A stretch of DNA of 64,000 nucleotides, taken from Leucocoprinus leucothites (Eukaryota > Basidiomycota > Agaricomycetes > Agaricales > Agaricaceae). Under the pieces are notes generated by a model, which saw only the letters and a program-made list of their open reading frames with translations, was not told the DNA's origin and did not search any database. The stretch is taken from contig JAACJO010000004.1 of NCBI GenBank assembly GCA_013368445.1, positions 2,542,001 to 2,606,000 of the forward strand. The letters are read 5' to 3'. Made by a program: the position numbers and the translations under genes. Below are positions 14,936 through 27,289 of the stretch, one piece after another. Within the stretch, counting starts at the first letter, position 1; each line of letters opens with the position of its first letter.

Positions 14936-17900
14936 TTCCTGTATTCATGGTGGTCGCCTATCCCTAACTTCAAAACTCTTCGCGCGGTGCTCTCTGCCCT
15001 ACTACCTCTCCCGCTTGAGGCACTATACCCGACCTGTGCGCTGTTTATAACCCCTTACTCCCCTCGCCTCGCAAAACACGACATCACGTCCTATCTCTCT
15101 CTCCTCTCCTGTCTTCTCTCTTCTCGTCGCACCCCAGCTCACACGATCTACTATCAATTCCTCAAAATACGAAACACGGAATATTCTTTGCAAACAAAAC
15201 TTCTGCATACATATCTATATATAAGATGTCATTTTCATCTCTGCATTTCTAGTTAGTATTTCTCTCTTTCCCGTGGACATTTCTCTTGTAAAAAGGTTTA
15301 TTATTTTCCGACTTATGTCCATTTCGACTCTTTTGTTGATGGTGTCGATGTTGTTTTTGGTTTTGTGCTGTCGATGTTGTGTGGATGCTTTGTTAAACGG
15401 TTTTCTTTTCTTGTGTAGCTGCAGTCGTTGTTCTGGTTGTGTCGTCTGCTTCTCCGTCGACTGTTTGTCAGTTTTCGTGCCATTTTCGTATTTCTGATTT
15501 TATATAAGATTTTTTTTCATAGATCACATTTCTTTTTCACTCTTGCATTACATGAGGACTCTATTTTGGATCACTCTTCTTAAGGATAGTCAGATAGATG
15601 TGGTGTGGTGTGTGGATGCATTCCCTCGAGAGGGGGGGAATGATTATGTAGATGGCCTTTCGTTGCTGAAATTAGATTTCATTAGAGCGCCATGGTGTCG
15701 GGAACGTTGGCGCCATCATATTCGCCGATCTCGAAGTGCCTGCTTCTTTGACATCGTGGAAGATGGTGTGAGCGCTGAGGAACCCGTGTCGGCCGAAGGA
15801 GGCTTCTCTCGGGGGATTTGTCCGAGTGCCCACGTGCGTCGAGGTTCTGAATAACGAAGTGTAAGTCACTAACTTACATATTCCTGGCAGTGCTCTTTCG
15901 AGTTATGATCGACTCTGATGTCGTGGTCCCTGTTCTTCATACCTGTGGTGACGACGAAACTCTGGGATGGACTCTTGGACTAAAGGCAGAAACTGACAAG
16001 TGTACTACGACTGGTGTGTTCGATTCAGGGTGACTCTCCGTGTGCTTCGGCAAGCGCTGGGGGAACTATTTGTGCGACTTTGATTGAAAAACTGCATGTC
16101 AACTGCGATCTGACTCACTGTGAAACTGTGAAGGAGCAAACTTTAATGAGGATGAATCCGCCGGCATTCTTGACAATTTTTGAATAGTTTAAGAGCCGAT
16201 TTGATCAAGACGGAGATGAATGTGAGCTTGATGATGATGATGATGGTTATTTTATCTGACAAGTCGGCTTTCTTGGATCTTGACCTTGATTTTTCTGGGG
16301 GGAGCTTGTCGTTATCGTGATTCGGAGAACCTTCTGGGTTTTCTCCCGTTGCGTGGTTCCCGAGAACCGCTATACCAGACCATCAGTAATCTGGGGAGGT
16401 GTCTGACGGTGTTCACTGTTGACCAGACAACGGGCACGTTCTACTGGTATGATTTGGCTTTTGGGGTTTGTAGTTAATGAGATCTATGGGGCGATGCAAA
16501 TCATAGCGGGATGGTCTACCCTCCCACCTCCCGGCTCTAACGCAGAAGATATCCTAGCCGCTAAAGTCGGGAAATCCGTGGCCAAGTAATATCGTGGTTT
16601 TTGTTCGACCCTGACGTACATGCTGCGCTTTAACTTTTGGAGACAGGCCTAACCAAAATGTGCTCGCGCCATACAATGAGGGCGTCAGGCACGTCTATGG
16701 TCTCGGTGATTTTTTAATACGGGTTAGTCAAATTGAGATCTATTTGGATACAGATTTGTGGTTAAATTGAAGAAATAAGGACTGCAATATCTTGGCCATT
16801 GTCTAGTTGCGATCCAGTGAATTGTATGATAAACCTCGGGCCTGATGCACACCCCGAAAAACTGGAATTATGGGGTAATTGGTAGCCGGTTCGTAATGGA
16901 CTTTTTCGCTGCTCCGTGGCTTTAGGCAGAGTCTGAATACTGTTTCGTAAATCTATCGATATGAGAGATCACATTTTTCATGGCTTCCGAGTAAACTAGA
17001 GACGGATGACCCACGACTCTGTCGAAAAGCGGAAGTAAATGGACACGACGGCGAACTTTTGTTTAGCGATGACTTAAAGATGGAATCTTTGATGAGAACT
17101 GAGACGACGCCTCAGTTTACAACCTTGTGCGCCAAAGACAAAAAATATTTTGTCAAGCACAAGCGGGGAAAGATCTCCGAAAAAAATCATGGAAATGGGT
17201 AGCTCAAGGTGGAACCACTTCAACTAACGCAAGAGATCTGCACTGTACGTCAAAGGAATTTATTATTTGTCTTCCGAAAGATTGCACTAAGAAGCCGAGG
17301 AGGAGTGGTTCCCTGTATCAGAGATTGGCCCCACGAGTATTCTACCCCATCCGGCTTAAAGTCATTGTCGGTTATGCCTGTTTTGTCTTGCATCGTGTTG
17401 CGACTAGTGGGTGGGAACGCCAGTGTTGGGATTCCGATTGCTTTGTCTGCCGACTGGTGATTCGTAAAGCCCAATTGGAGTGATCTAGTGCCGCGAGAGG
17501 GACCCCATGACATAAGGGAGCGTCTACGACTACTCTCGGGTCTTGGAATAATTTTCTCATGCGAAAAGACACTGGGGGAGGGAGTGAGGTATGAGCGCTC
17601 ATCAAATTTGACCCTGAATTTTGACTGGGAGGAATTCTCTCTTTCCTTTGGACTACGAGGACACGGGCTGCGAGGATCGTGCTGGATGAGGTAGTTTGCC
17701 ATTCAAGCGGACGAGCAGTATCCTGTGTGTATTTTATCGAGCTAGCGCAGGTACAGAAGGCGGCCATGACATTATTGGCGCCGGAAGTTCGAGGAGAGGG
17801 AGGGTGTCGTCTCCTCGCGCGTTGACAGGCGGTTGGACTCTTCTAGGTCTTGTAATGTGATAGAGGGAGGCTACTGCCAGTAAAGACCTTTCTCGACGCG

Positions 17901-20900
17901 TCAGAATCAGGTTCAGTATCAGAAAACATTAAGCCGTACCCTTTCAAAACTCCGGTCGAACAGCAACTTGGGACGCTGTTTTCCGAATTTCCCAGCACAA
18001 CGGAGCCGCAAAAACAGGGCGACAGAGCAGGTAGACAACATCTCTACTTGAAAAACACTGGTTGGTGGGTTCAGCCTGAGAACTACCGGTGAGCGCCTTG
18101 CGGGTTTTGTCACAGTGAGCCGTGGGTTGGTTTTCGTCCTGGCAATTATTCCAAGAGTCGAGTTATTCTAATACTCGTTTAGAAGCATTGTGCGAGTTTC
18201 AACGTCCGTGTGTATTTTGAGAATTTTTATGCCTTCATAGATGAACGGATGAGGACAAGATAGCTTTCGGGATTTCTGCGGAGTCTGCTCCTACCTGCTC
18301 CCACGTGCTCTTTCCGAACAACCACCTCCAAGCACTTTGCTCTTGCTCTGTCAGGACCTCGTCAGGATCTGCAGCTCTCAAATTATCTCCCAAAAATATG
18401 GCTACCAGCATGCTAGCGGCCCCTCAAGGCAGATCCTTTGACGACAGATGACTGTGCTTCGGCCAATGGCAATTGTCACGGTACGTTTATAGTCAACAGC
18501 GCTCCATTTCTTACTCACTTCAAGCAGTTTGTTTCTGAGGGCGAAGAAATCGAACTTATATCCTGTATGCGTCGTCGCACGGTCCTCAAGGTTTATCCTC
18601 GTGCACTGGAGACTGGGAGCTATTTTTGCTCGAAGTCGGCGAGGTTCAGACCACCCATGCAGCCAGGAAGATCCGCCTCTGGTGCTTGCCAACCTTTACC
18701 GCCTGGGGGCAGGCGTCGGAACCTGGGCGATAACAAATATTGTTTGAGAAGGGAGCAAAAAATCATTGGTAGGTGTCTCAACACTGTAATCCGTCTCCAT
18801 GACTGAATCTCACAGGTAATTACTCAGAATTCCGTCAAGCGCTCTCCGTCAAATTCATGTGTAAAGGCTAGAAACCACCCTATTCCAAACGCTGTGTCGA
18901 GCATCTTAAAAGTGCTTCGTTCTAGTTGATTGCATTCGAGGACTGCCGATGTCGTTCCAGTGTCTAAGAAAACAAGAGGGCTGCCTGCTGCAGGAACTTT
19001 CGGATGGCTCTTGTGTGTACAAGGACCTATAAGTGAGCATATTGCAAACCTTCAGAGACTCTTCTTGTTGACCGGTTACGTCTCGCTCTCAATCAGAAAC
19101 ATTGGAGGGAAAATGCAGCGATACATATCACATGTCGTCTCGCGCTTTGGCCCTCGCGCCGACTTCGTGCAGTTCTTGATCACCGATCTTGGAGCTAAAG
19201 ATTTACAAAAGACCATCTTCTACCTCCGTTGTACCATGACAACCTGCTCAACAACCCATTCCACGACCTTGGGCCTTTTACTAGGCAATCATCGCCTTTT
19301 CTCGCGTTCCCCGAGGACTTAAGAAACACGTGGGCGCTTATTGGTCAGTTTCGTTGAGTAAAGCACTCCGAAACAACATTTTTTGCTGCGGAAACCTCCG
19401 CGAACTCGAACTCATGTCAATGGGTTATTGTGAAGTCATTGGGTCTTTAACTTCGTGCCCTTGACTGCCTGAGCCCTCGACCTACTGGGCATATCGTCCA
19501 ACCTCTGCGCACAACATCCGAGCAAAAGTCCCCAGATATACCTCCCAGCTCAGTCCTTGGACACATTCCCCCCCTCTCGTTCAGTCCTGCTGGAATCCAT
19601 GTCGATGTCGCCTGCTCGCCAAACCTACCTTCGGTGCCCCTCAAGCCTTACTCTGTGATGCCTTTTACCTACCTCCTGTCATCCATTATGCTGCGTATAA
19701 AACCGCCTCCCGCTAGTCTTCACACCAGAACTCACCATTTTCTTACCCCCTTCTGGCACGACGTACCTTGAAATTGTCTTTACGACATACAGTCGTCGAG
19801 ACAACCAAAAACGCGTCGTTGATGTACACAATAGCGTGCGAAGCCACCCACCCAACCATTCAACAGCGGTCGGGCCATGTTGCGCGTGACACTTGACATA
19901 TCACGACCTAGCCGATGCTCACACCCTCTCATCCATCCGCTCGGTCCTGTCGATCTACCAAAAGCGAATTTTCGTGACTTGATCCTCAGGGAGCGTGTCG
20001 TGCCATGTCCAAAAATACAAATGATACTGACGTGGGGCCACAGGAGCGCGTTATTGTGTAGTGAAGAGCTCGGCAAATGGTCAATGCGTTGAGCTTATGA
20101 ATGAAAACGACATCCAATGGCGACGTCGAGACGCTTCGAGGGTGTTTCTTCCTTTACGACGACTGTTGGGGTAGGTAGAGCTTAGGAGTGCGATCTTGCC
20201 TCGAATGTTGGTGGAGGGTAGCGGTCGTGATGTGGTGGTTCATGACGCGGCAGAGGAGAGAAGCGGGGATTGATGAGGGAAATCTTCCCCTCTGTACCCT
20301 ACATCCCGTGATGCGCTTGAGCCGTGACCAAATTCGGCTATCTGGGTCGCCCTCTGTTGTTGCTGGCTTGTTTGTGGGAGTGGTGACTGCGTGTTATTGG
20401 CGTATGCCGTGGGTGGTGTTTTGTCAAAAGAAAGAGAGGGATGAGGGTTGCGCTCTAAAACTGTGGCCTCATGCATACATGGTGGCTAGTTAATCCTCTA
20501 TTACAAGCGTGAATTGGGTTTTTCTGTTGCTGGCATTGCTGTTGACATGGGTTGTGACGTGCCCGACGCAGTCCTTGCCAGACCCAATGACAGGTGTATC
20601 TGTCAACTTACCACCCCCAGTAAACCACACTTAAACCTTACTTCCTGGGGTGAGTCATAAGCTCTCGTTCTGTACGTCGTCCTGTGCTGACTTCCCCGCG
20701 TTTTCAGTTGAAGTTCAACGTGTAACCAGGTTTCTATTCTTCCTTGTTCATGGTATGCTCTAATGATACCATAACCTAACGCGGAGGTTTCGCTTTGTCT
20801 TCCATAGATGAAAATTAACTATATGATTGCCACCGCTGCGTCGATGATAATCACGATAGCGACCAGCGCCATGGGTGAACCAGAGCCAGTATCATCCGAA

Positions 20901-21644
20901 CAGACTTGCGGAGCTTGACATCCCCCGGTGTCTTACCTTCCCGCCAAGTATTCGAAACTGCAGGGCGTCGTAAAACCAAATACGTATAATCAGTGAAGGG
21001 CAACTGGGTTATTTGGGATTGTTAGAGTACGTAGGCTGCATGTCGTCGGAATGATCACTTGGTTTGAACACGCTGATTCAAATTAGTTTCTTATCGAAGG
21101 CTCCAACATTGGAAATCCAGCAGCGGAAGCGTTTTGCAGTTCGTGGTGGAAATATGGGGCAAGCGCGAGCGAGCTTAACAGTCGTAAAGATACAAATGAA
21201 GAGCGCGGTCTCGCTGAATAGTATACATCTCGTGCATCGCTTTTCATTGCTTCAGGGAAAAGAGTCTGTATGTATCTAGGATAGCTTATGTAAGGGGTAT
21301 GTGTTCCTGACGACGCCTACACGGTTGGCATGGTGTGTGTCTCTTGAGCTCCATGTCATATTGCTGCAAGCTCATCGCAGTCGGGCCCAGGTGTCTCAGT
21401 ATACTTAGTGCGGGAGCAGTTCTTATATCGTCAACTGTCTTCCGCGATTTCATCAAAAGACACAGCCTGTGGCCCCGGAACTCGTCCATCCCAGCAATCG
21501 ACTTCGCTATCTTCCCAATGCCGCACGACAGTTCTATGGGCAGTACTCATCTGTGTCTTGTTGTTCACACGCTGTAGAGGAAACTGTGATTACTGTGTTC
21601 GACAGCTCTTTGTCCTCTCCTCCATCATTCTTCCCCTCAACGCC
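14936..21644. other. Long gene-poor stretch with no supported gene
   Basis: About 6.7 kb with only short frames, the longest about 130 codons (18438-18806, 18930-19322). None has a domain I recognise, and exon chaining gave nothing convincing. The first few hundred bases are pyrimidine-rich and likely the 3' UTR and terminator of the kinase gene. CpG is abundant here, unlike the island at 24.3 kb. One repeat copy sits at 21154-21275 (listed separately). Confidence 0.5.
21154..21275 (+). repeat. CpG-intact copy of a dispersed repeat (partner at 24302-24418)
   Basis: About 120 bp align with 24302-24418, sharing for example gagcttaacagtc versus aagcttaacagtc and the block tgcttttcatt. This copy keeps its CpG sites. 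In the partner, eight of nine are TG or CA. It lies about 370 bp upstream of the NACHT start codon. Confidence 0.75.
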
Positions 21645-23938
21645 ATGTCTGTACTCCCTGGAGCTCGCGACGTCCTAATAAATGGCGGACAATCATTGCA
21701 CAAAACAATTACAATCAATCTAGTACAACAGGCGAGTCATCCCTTTACCACCGTACCAACTATGTTCATCTGGTATTCAGGAATCGACATCCTCTATGAA
21801 GCCTCTACCCCAGAGGCATCTGTTGATGCTGAAGAACGAACCTATGCCCCTTCATGCTATGAGGGCACACGCGAGCAGTACATCGAAGATATCACAAGCT
21901 GGGCCACTGCCAGCCACGAAGATAATGCCATCCCACCGCTGTACTGGATGAAAGGGCCCGCTGCTGTTGGAAAATCAGCTGTAGCTCAGACCTGTGCTGA
22001 AGGCCTGAAGGAGTCGGGCCACCTCGCCGCTGCATTCTTCTTCTCCGTTAACGGCCGGCGCAGGGACCATACTCGCTTCTTCCCTACCCTTGCGTATCAG
22101 CTCTCAACTACCCTCCCAGACTATCGCAAGATCATAAATCGCAAGATTTCTGTCGACAGGACTCTTGTAAAGAAAACGATGTCATCTCAGTTCAGATCCC
22201 TCATCGTTGAGCCGTTGCAGGAGCTGATAGAACGGGGGAGGGATGTACGGACAAGACCCATTATCATTGACGGCCTGGATGAGTGTCAGAGCACAAGCGC
22301 ACAGATGGAGATCATTGAGATCATCACATCGTCGATCCGAGCTGGATCCACGCCGTTTCGTTGGGCGATCTTTAGCCGGGAAGAACCGCATATCGTCTCC
22401 GCATTTGCACCCTCCATTGTCTCTTCCCTCTGCCATTCTGTACTCCTACCGATATCTCGCGAAGCCGACGGGGAGATTGAATTGTACTTGCGCGGCGGAT
22501 TCGAGAACATACTTCGACGCCGAAATCTCCTCCACCTCTCTTCTTCGTGGCCCACGGCTGAGCAGATCCGAATGTTTGTTAATGCTGCCGCGGGCCTATT
22601 TGCTCACCCAGCCACTGTTCTTCGCTTCATTGACCGTCACTCATATTCAGGCTTTGAGGAAACCTTGAACGCTGTCCTCGACCCCATCTCAAATTCTGGC
22701 TCCCAGACCATGTCTGCATATGCAGAGCTGGATGCATTATATACGCTCATCTTGCAACGTGTTCCTGATGATATTCTCTCGTCTACGCAGCTCCTCTTCT
22801 TGTCTTTGCTTCCCAGTTATAATGATGGCTTACAGTGGTTCCTTACCACTGTGTGTAACAGGCTGGGCATCTCGGAGAGACTCTTCCGAGGCATTTACCA
22901 TCATGTCCAAGCCGTTATAGACTTTCAGGAACCCCCGCCACCCACTTTTGATGAAACCATCAATCTCAAACGCTCGTTCTTTGACCAGGACTTGTCTTCC
23001 ATATCCAAATCCTCACTCTATCAAACCTTCACTCGTGTTCATGGTACCATCACTTTCCACCACAAATCCTTCTATGACTTTCTCTGTGATCCCGCTCGTT
23101 CATCCTCGTTCTGTGTCACAACCTCAACCATGCGCCAGAGCTTCCTCAATCGTCTCCGTCAGCAACACCACCATTATGCATCAACCTATGTAATTCAAGG
23201 CCTAAGTATGTCTCCCTTCACTTTACCAAGCTGCGCACTCAGCATTGTACTTTAGAACTAATATCAAAGCCTGGTATGGCCAGCTCTTCCGCCTCACTCT
23301 CTTGGCCTCAAGGGAATGAGTTCGTAGATTCATGGATCAAGATGTTCACCTTTTTCACCATCTTGTCTTCGTTGTCTCATGATAATCCGTGGTTTCGTCC
23401 ATTTTCGGAGGGCCTTCCATCGAGGTCGCTGCAGAAGCTTGCGGAGCTTGATTATCACAAGGACCTGCTTGGTTATATAATGTTGATCGGTATCGGGGTA
23501 TTTCAAAATTCGCACATCATTGGCCTCCGTATAGCCGGGACTTCTAGAATCAATGAAGGCTCCGAGTTTATTCAGCTCACAGATTACACGAATTTTGATC
23601 CAGAGGTATTCCTGGTGGTATGTGTATCTGCCAGCACAGTTTGTGACCAGCAGCTAAAATGCCGACAGATGGTCGACAAACTTGAAAGCACCGGCATCAT
23701 CAGGCCCTACCATCCTCAATTTGGCTCGAGTCGCGCAGCCTCTGTCCTCCGCACAGTCTCTCGACAGAAACTCTCCAGCAAGAAATCCGGCCTGTATAAA
23801 TTCGGCCATGGGGACAAGTCAATATTCTGGTATTGGGAGTTTGACACCGAGAAGCAGTACTTTCACGAGTTTAAGACGGTGAACTATGAGGAGGCGATGG
23901 CATTCTACAAAGCGGAGAAGTATACAATGTGGAGCTAG
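21645..23938 (+). CDS. NACHT-domain P-loop NTPase (agaric NLR-like), no repeat domain
   Basis: Two exons, 21645-23205 and 23256-23938, encode 747 aa (phase 1 junction). After an N-terminal GIDILYEAS segment typical of agaric NACHT proteins come Walker A GPAAVGKS (residues 104-111), Walker B IIIDGLDEC (206-214), the sensor-like FRWAIFSREEP, and a winged-helix region ending in VHGTITFHHKSFYDFL. The second exon begins a few residues before the family signature LSWPQGNEFVDS. NACHT proteins are STAND ATPases that act as switches in innate self/non-self recognition and programmed cell death in fungi. No WD40, ankyrin or TPR repeats follow, and the last 180 residues form a globular-looking tail. The ATG at 21645 is preferred over the upstream in-frame extension (from 21408), which looks non-coding. 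What it senses is unknown. Confidence 0.85.
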
Positions 23939-24020
23939 AATGAGAGTGGGGACTGTAGGAGTGGTTACTAAGTCCCAAATATTATTTTCTCACTAGGATG
24001 GCTAGATTCACAAGCTTTCC

Positions 24021-24285
24021 TTTCTCACTGGGATTGACAATCCACTCCTCGCAGTTTCCACTCCATAAACCACTGATGGTGTACTAACACCAGAAAAAAG
24101 TTCAATATTGAGAGAGAGAAAAACAAAAATACACTATCACCAAGTTCAAAATACGACAAAAGAAGAAACAGCAAAACCAGAAAACTTGAAGAAAAAGCGT
24201 AATGAGCAATCCATCCAATCCAATGAGTTTGGAACCAACAAATACGAAGGAGGGGTAACACTCCAAGAAAAGTGCGACAAATGAG
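24021..24285. repeat. Left copy of a dispersed direct repeat bracketing the CpG-poor island
   Basis: This segment aligns with 37346-37636 in the same orientation. Shared blocks include actaacaccaga, ttcaatattgaga, aatacactatcaccaagttc, caaaatacgacaaaa and ggtaacactccaagaaaa. Several CG sites in the right copy (aacgagc, ccgtcc) are TG or CA here (aatgagc, ccatcc). It lies just after the NACHT gene. Confidence 0.8.
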
Positions 24286-24301
24286 GATATGAAGCTCATA
24301 C

Positions 24302-24418
24302 ATGGGACAAGTGCAAGCAAGCTTAACAGTCATAAAGATTCAAACCAAGAGTGCAGTTTCCCTGGACAGCATACATCTCATGCATTGCTTTTCATTTTGT
24401 TAGGGAAATGAGTCTATA
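24302..24418 (+). repeat. CpG-decayed copy of the repeat at 21154-21275
   Basis: It aligns with the upstream copy. Where that copy has aagcgcgagcgagc, this one has aagtgcaagcaagc, and catctcgtgcatcgc has become catctcatgcattgc. It marks the left shoulder of the CpG-poor island. Confidence 0.75.
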
Positions 24419-24445
24419 TAATAGGCACAAACAACAGAGTGGAGT

Positions 24446-24565
24446 AGCAATGCATTATACATTCTTTGAACAATCAAAATAGACATTTTCCTGCCAACCA
24501 TTGCAATCAATGCATTATACATTCTTTGAACAGTCAAAATAGACATTTTCCTGCCAACCATTGTG
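24446..24565. repeat. Exact-period 60-bp tandem duplication
   Basis: Two adjacent 60-bp units (about 24446-24505 and 24506-24565) differ at only a few positions; both contain tgcattatacattctttgaa and agacattttcctgccaacca. The duplicated block is the 3' end of the TET/JBP-like gene remnant, so the last about 16 codons and the stop appear twice. Confidence 0.85.
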
Positions 24566-25040
24566 ATCAGCAACCCAGTCAACAAACTCATGATCAGAGT
24601 GGAAAACTATAGTTGTTCAGAAGCCAGTAAAGTCCATGTTGAAATGGGAGATCCTATGAGAGGGAAAAATGATAGCATCCCCTGACTGGAGCTTGAGGAC
24701 TAAGCCTGGCTGATCAAGTACCAATTTCCCTCCAGTGCAATCTCTGCTAGCCACTAAGACTACACAGAAGCTGTGATCTTGCTTATCAACATGGATTCTA
24801 GTCACAGTGTTGATATTCATAACATATCCCAGAAAGGGGTATACACCAGAGCTTTCACCACCTGGTAGTATATCACAGAAGGAGCCTAGTACTTCAAACT
24901 CATGAGGGAAATGGGTTTGAATCTAGCCTTTGAATGAGCACAGCTATTACCCAGAAATAATTCTAGCTCACCTGAGTTTTGATCCACTCAATGTAAGGTT
25001 GTAGAACATTGGTTGTGAGAATATGTGCTTCTTTATTTTC
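24515..25040 (-). pseudogene. TET/JBP-like 2-oxoglutarate/Fe(II) dioxygenase remnant
   Basis: On the minus strand one exon reads EAHILTTNVLQPYIEWIKTQ and splices (gtgagc...ctag) to IQTHFPHEFEVLGSFCD. It continues with GESSGVYPFLGYVMNINT, VTRIHVDKQDHSFC, TGGKLVLDQPGLVL, LQSGDAIIFPSHRISHFN and FTGF-stop-TTIVFHSDHEF, ending GWQENVYFDCSKNV-stop. RIHVD supplies the HxD iron ligands and SHFN the distal histidine. The GGxLVL and LxxGDxIxF blocks match basidiomycete TET/JBP-type dioxygenases, which oxidise 5-methylcytosine or thymine in DNA. Members of this family are expanded in agaric genomes and linked to KDZ-type transposons. The frame is broken by TGA (rc of 24620 region) at a position where the family has arginine (CGA), and an LTR lies directly upstream. 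The family call rests on motif order. Confidence 0.7.
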
Positions 25041-25047
25041 AAGACAT

Positions 25048-25655
25048 TGTCATGATCTGATCCTGTGGACTGGCCTGGCTGGTATTACCTTTGCTTTCTT
25101 AACTTAGAACCTTTTATGCATACTGTTTTTCCATTCTACTACTTTGGCTCGCTTCCACTCTATTTGCTCCACTCTTCTTCTTTACCCTTTGGCTTCTGGC
25201 ATGTTGTATTCAGACTTTCTCATGTCATGTCATGTTTCATTCCTCTTGTCATTTCTAGTCTTCTTCTGATGTCAGATATTATTATCTTCTAGCCTTTCCA
25301 AAATGTCAGATGCTAATTATCCTCTTATCCTTTTTCTGCTATATCTTTGTTTCTTGCTATCTGACCCTATCTGCTACCTCATATAAGTAGTCAAACTTGT
25401 ACCATATTCCTCAGTCTGATAATCAACTAAGTCATGTGTTACTATCTTGTCTGACCTCTGCTCTCTCCTTGCCCTCCCATCTCTATCTGTTTCCAAAATC
25501 CGGGTCAGTGTTAGTAGTGGCACAACATATAAGTTGAGGCCAAGACCCACTCCTATATTCAACAACCAGATCAGCTATCTCTGCTCCTCTGTCCTGGACA
25601 CCCAGTCTTGAACATCGGCTCTGTCCCCCATCCTTTAGTAACCTAGTTCTTGACA
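25048..25655. mobile_element. Solo LTR (608 bp) with decayed 5-bp target duplication
   Basis: The ends are TGTCA and TGACA, a perfect 5-bp inverted pair typical of LTRs. Inside is a TATA-like catataagtag, and the 3' end runs gtaacctagttcttgaca. The flanking 5-mers are GACAT (25043-25047) and GATGT (25656-25660). Both derive from GACGT by a single C-to-T change on opposite strands of the same CpG. No retrotransposon coding sequence adjoins it, so it is a solo LTR. It sits immediately upstream of the dioxygenase exons, probably inside the original gene. Confidence 0.75.
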
Positions 25656-25660
25656 GATGT

Positions 25661-26591
25661 TCTCAGCTTGCATGAGGAAGATTGGCTCAAATATTCACAG
25701 GGTGATCTGGGTTTTTCTGAAAAGTAGTTGGATCTTGACCTTTTGGAGCTTGGTGGCCCTAGCAATTATTCAGGTAGGATTGATATGCAAAAAAAGAGAA
25801 TCCACACCTTTTTGGCAAAACAGTTTTAAAAGTCAAAATGGAGTGCAATATAGCTACTCTCTTTCCCATCTTTCTTTGAGTCTGTCCACTTCAGTAAGTC
25901 ATCATAGATAGGCTGGAGGTTTTCCATGAGTGAACCTCTGTATCCACTTGGAAGATTTTCTAACACCATAGCCAACACATCTCTATTTCAATCTTCAATC
26001 CAAAATGATCTATGAATCAAATATAAATGTGTTAATAGGATATCACTGTAAAAGCAATGCAACTAACTTATCTAGCTGAGTCATATTGAGTTTCAAGAAT
26101 GTGTGTACATTTAGCCTTTTGCCTTCCTTGAGTTGAGTTTGAATCTAGATTCAGATGAGTAAAGTCATAAAAAAAATGGCACATACCTCTAAACAAGTAC
26201 CCTGAACTGTTGGATATGACACTGCATTTTTGGCATCTTTCCTTCTACTAACAGTTAGCCTCCACTGTTTTTCTTTATCCTCCTCTGAATTAGTCTATGA
26301 CTGAAACTTATTTGCAGATAACTTGGGATTAAAAGCAGTTGGAACAGTGATAAGATCAGCCATTTCATCAAAAGGTAGAATGGATGGAAGCTGAGGAGGA
26401 CTAGATATTGATGTCAGGAAACACCCCCATACTTCTGTATTACAAAGCTTGGTAAATTCCCTTTCAGGCATGTTATTTCAGTACTTAAAGCTGAAATATA
26501 GAATACTACTTACTCAGTGGGAATTTCCATCAAAATTGAAGTTGTGGCCTCAATATCAGAATATCTTGTGTTTGCAATAGCCCCAACACAG
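25661..26591. other. CpG-poor island DNA without a supported gene
   Basis: The first about 100 bp on the minus strand may continue the dioxygenase gene interrupted by the solo LTR (a polar, serine-rich reading), but I could not chain exons. Nothing else is recognised. CG dinucleotides are almost absent. Confidence 0.4.
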
Positions 26592-27289
26592 TGTTAAGAT
26601 TTACAGTCAGAGCACCTAGTAATGTCATGTGTCACAACACATGATTGGGTTATGTAAGACAGTGGCTAACTGGTCTTTAACCTACTTCAATTAATGAACT
26701 TGAGTATTCTCAAAAGCTCAGTAAGAGAAGGCCAAGATGACTTGAGATAAGTCAAGGGTAGTGCAAGGTTTGAGACAACAACAAATATCACAAGTGGATT
26801 CAGGGTATGGCAAGTAAACACAAGTGATTCCAGGAAACAAAGAAAAGATTAAACTTGTGTTTAATCTTCCTAATACAAGATCCTTAAATACATAATAGGT
26901 GAAACAACATCAGGTTATGAAACTACAACTACAAGTTCAATATCACGATCATAATACTGGTAGATACTAGACTATCCACTAGTGTAGCAGCTATCATAGT
27001 TAGATGTCTAATTGTTTAGACCTAAACACAATGTCCATAAAACTATCATTGTCTGTTTATCAGTTTGTTAGTCCATTCCTATCAAACAGTGAAACCATTT
27101 CTCCTTATCCTCTTGATGATGTCCTCCCAATTATACTCATCCCAATTGACATCAAATCTCTCTTCTTCTATATCAAACCTTCCAATGTATTCTTCCCAAT
27201 CAAGTAGCATTGCTTCAGCCTGGGTGGCTGTGTCAGCATCTAGAATGATCAAGTCACAATGGGTGTCAATCAAGTCAACATTTATAACA
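26592..27289. mobile_element. Candidate second solo LTR (698 bp)
   Basis: The ends read TGTTA and TAACA, again a 5-bp inverted pair, and identical CACAG 5-mers flank both sides (26587-26591 and 27290-27294). Inside are a 10-bp inverted repeat with a 4-base loop (26845-26868) and an AT-rich promoter-like stretch. The flank on the right is CA-rich, which raises the chance of an accidental match. A 72-codon acidic minus-strand frame (27082-27300) also crosses the right end. I rate this lower than the first LTR. Confidence 0.4.

Noticed and set aside
18402..18806. Overlapping open frames on both strands around 18.4-18.8 kb
   Set aside because: Neither strand shows a recognisable motif or splice partner; mutual shadows cannot be told apart.
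26845..26868. 10-bp perfect inverted repeat as a transcription terminator
   Set aside because: Intrinsic hairpin terminators do not apply to nuclear fungal genes; it lies in transposon-like DNA.
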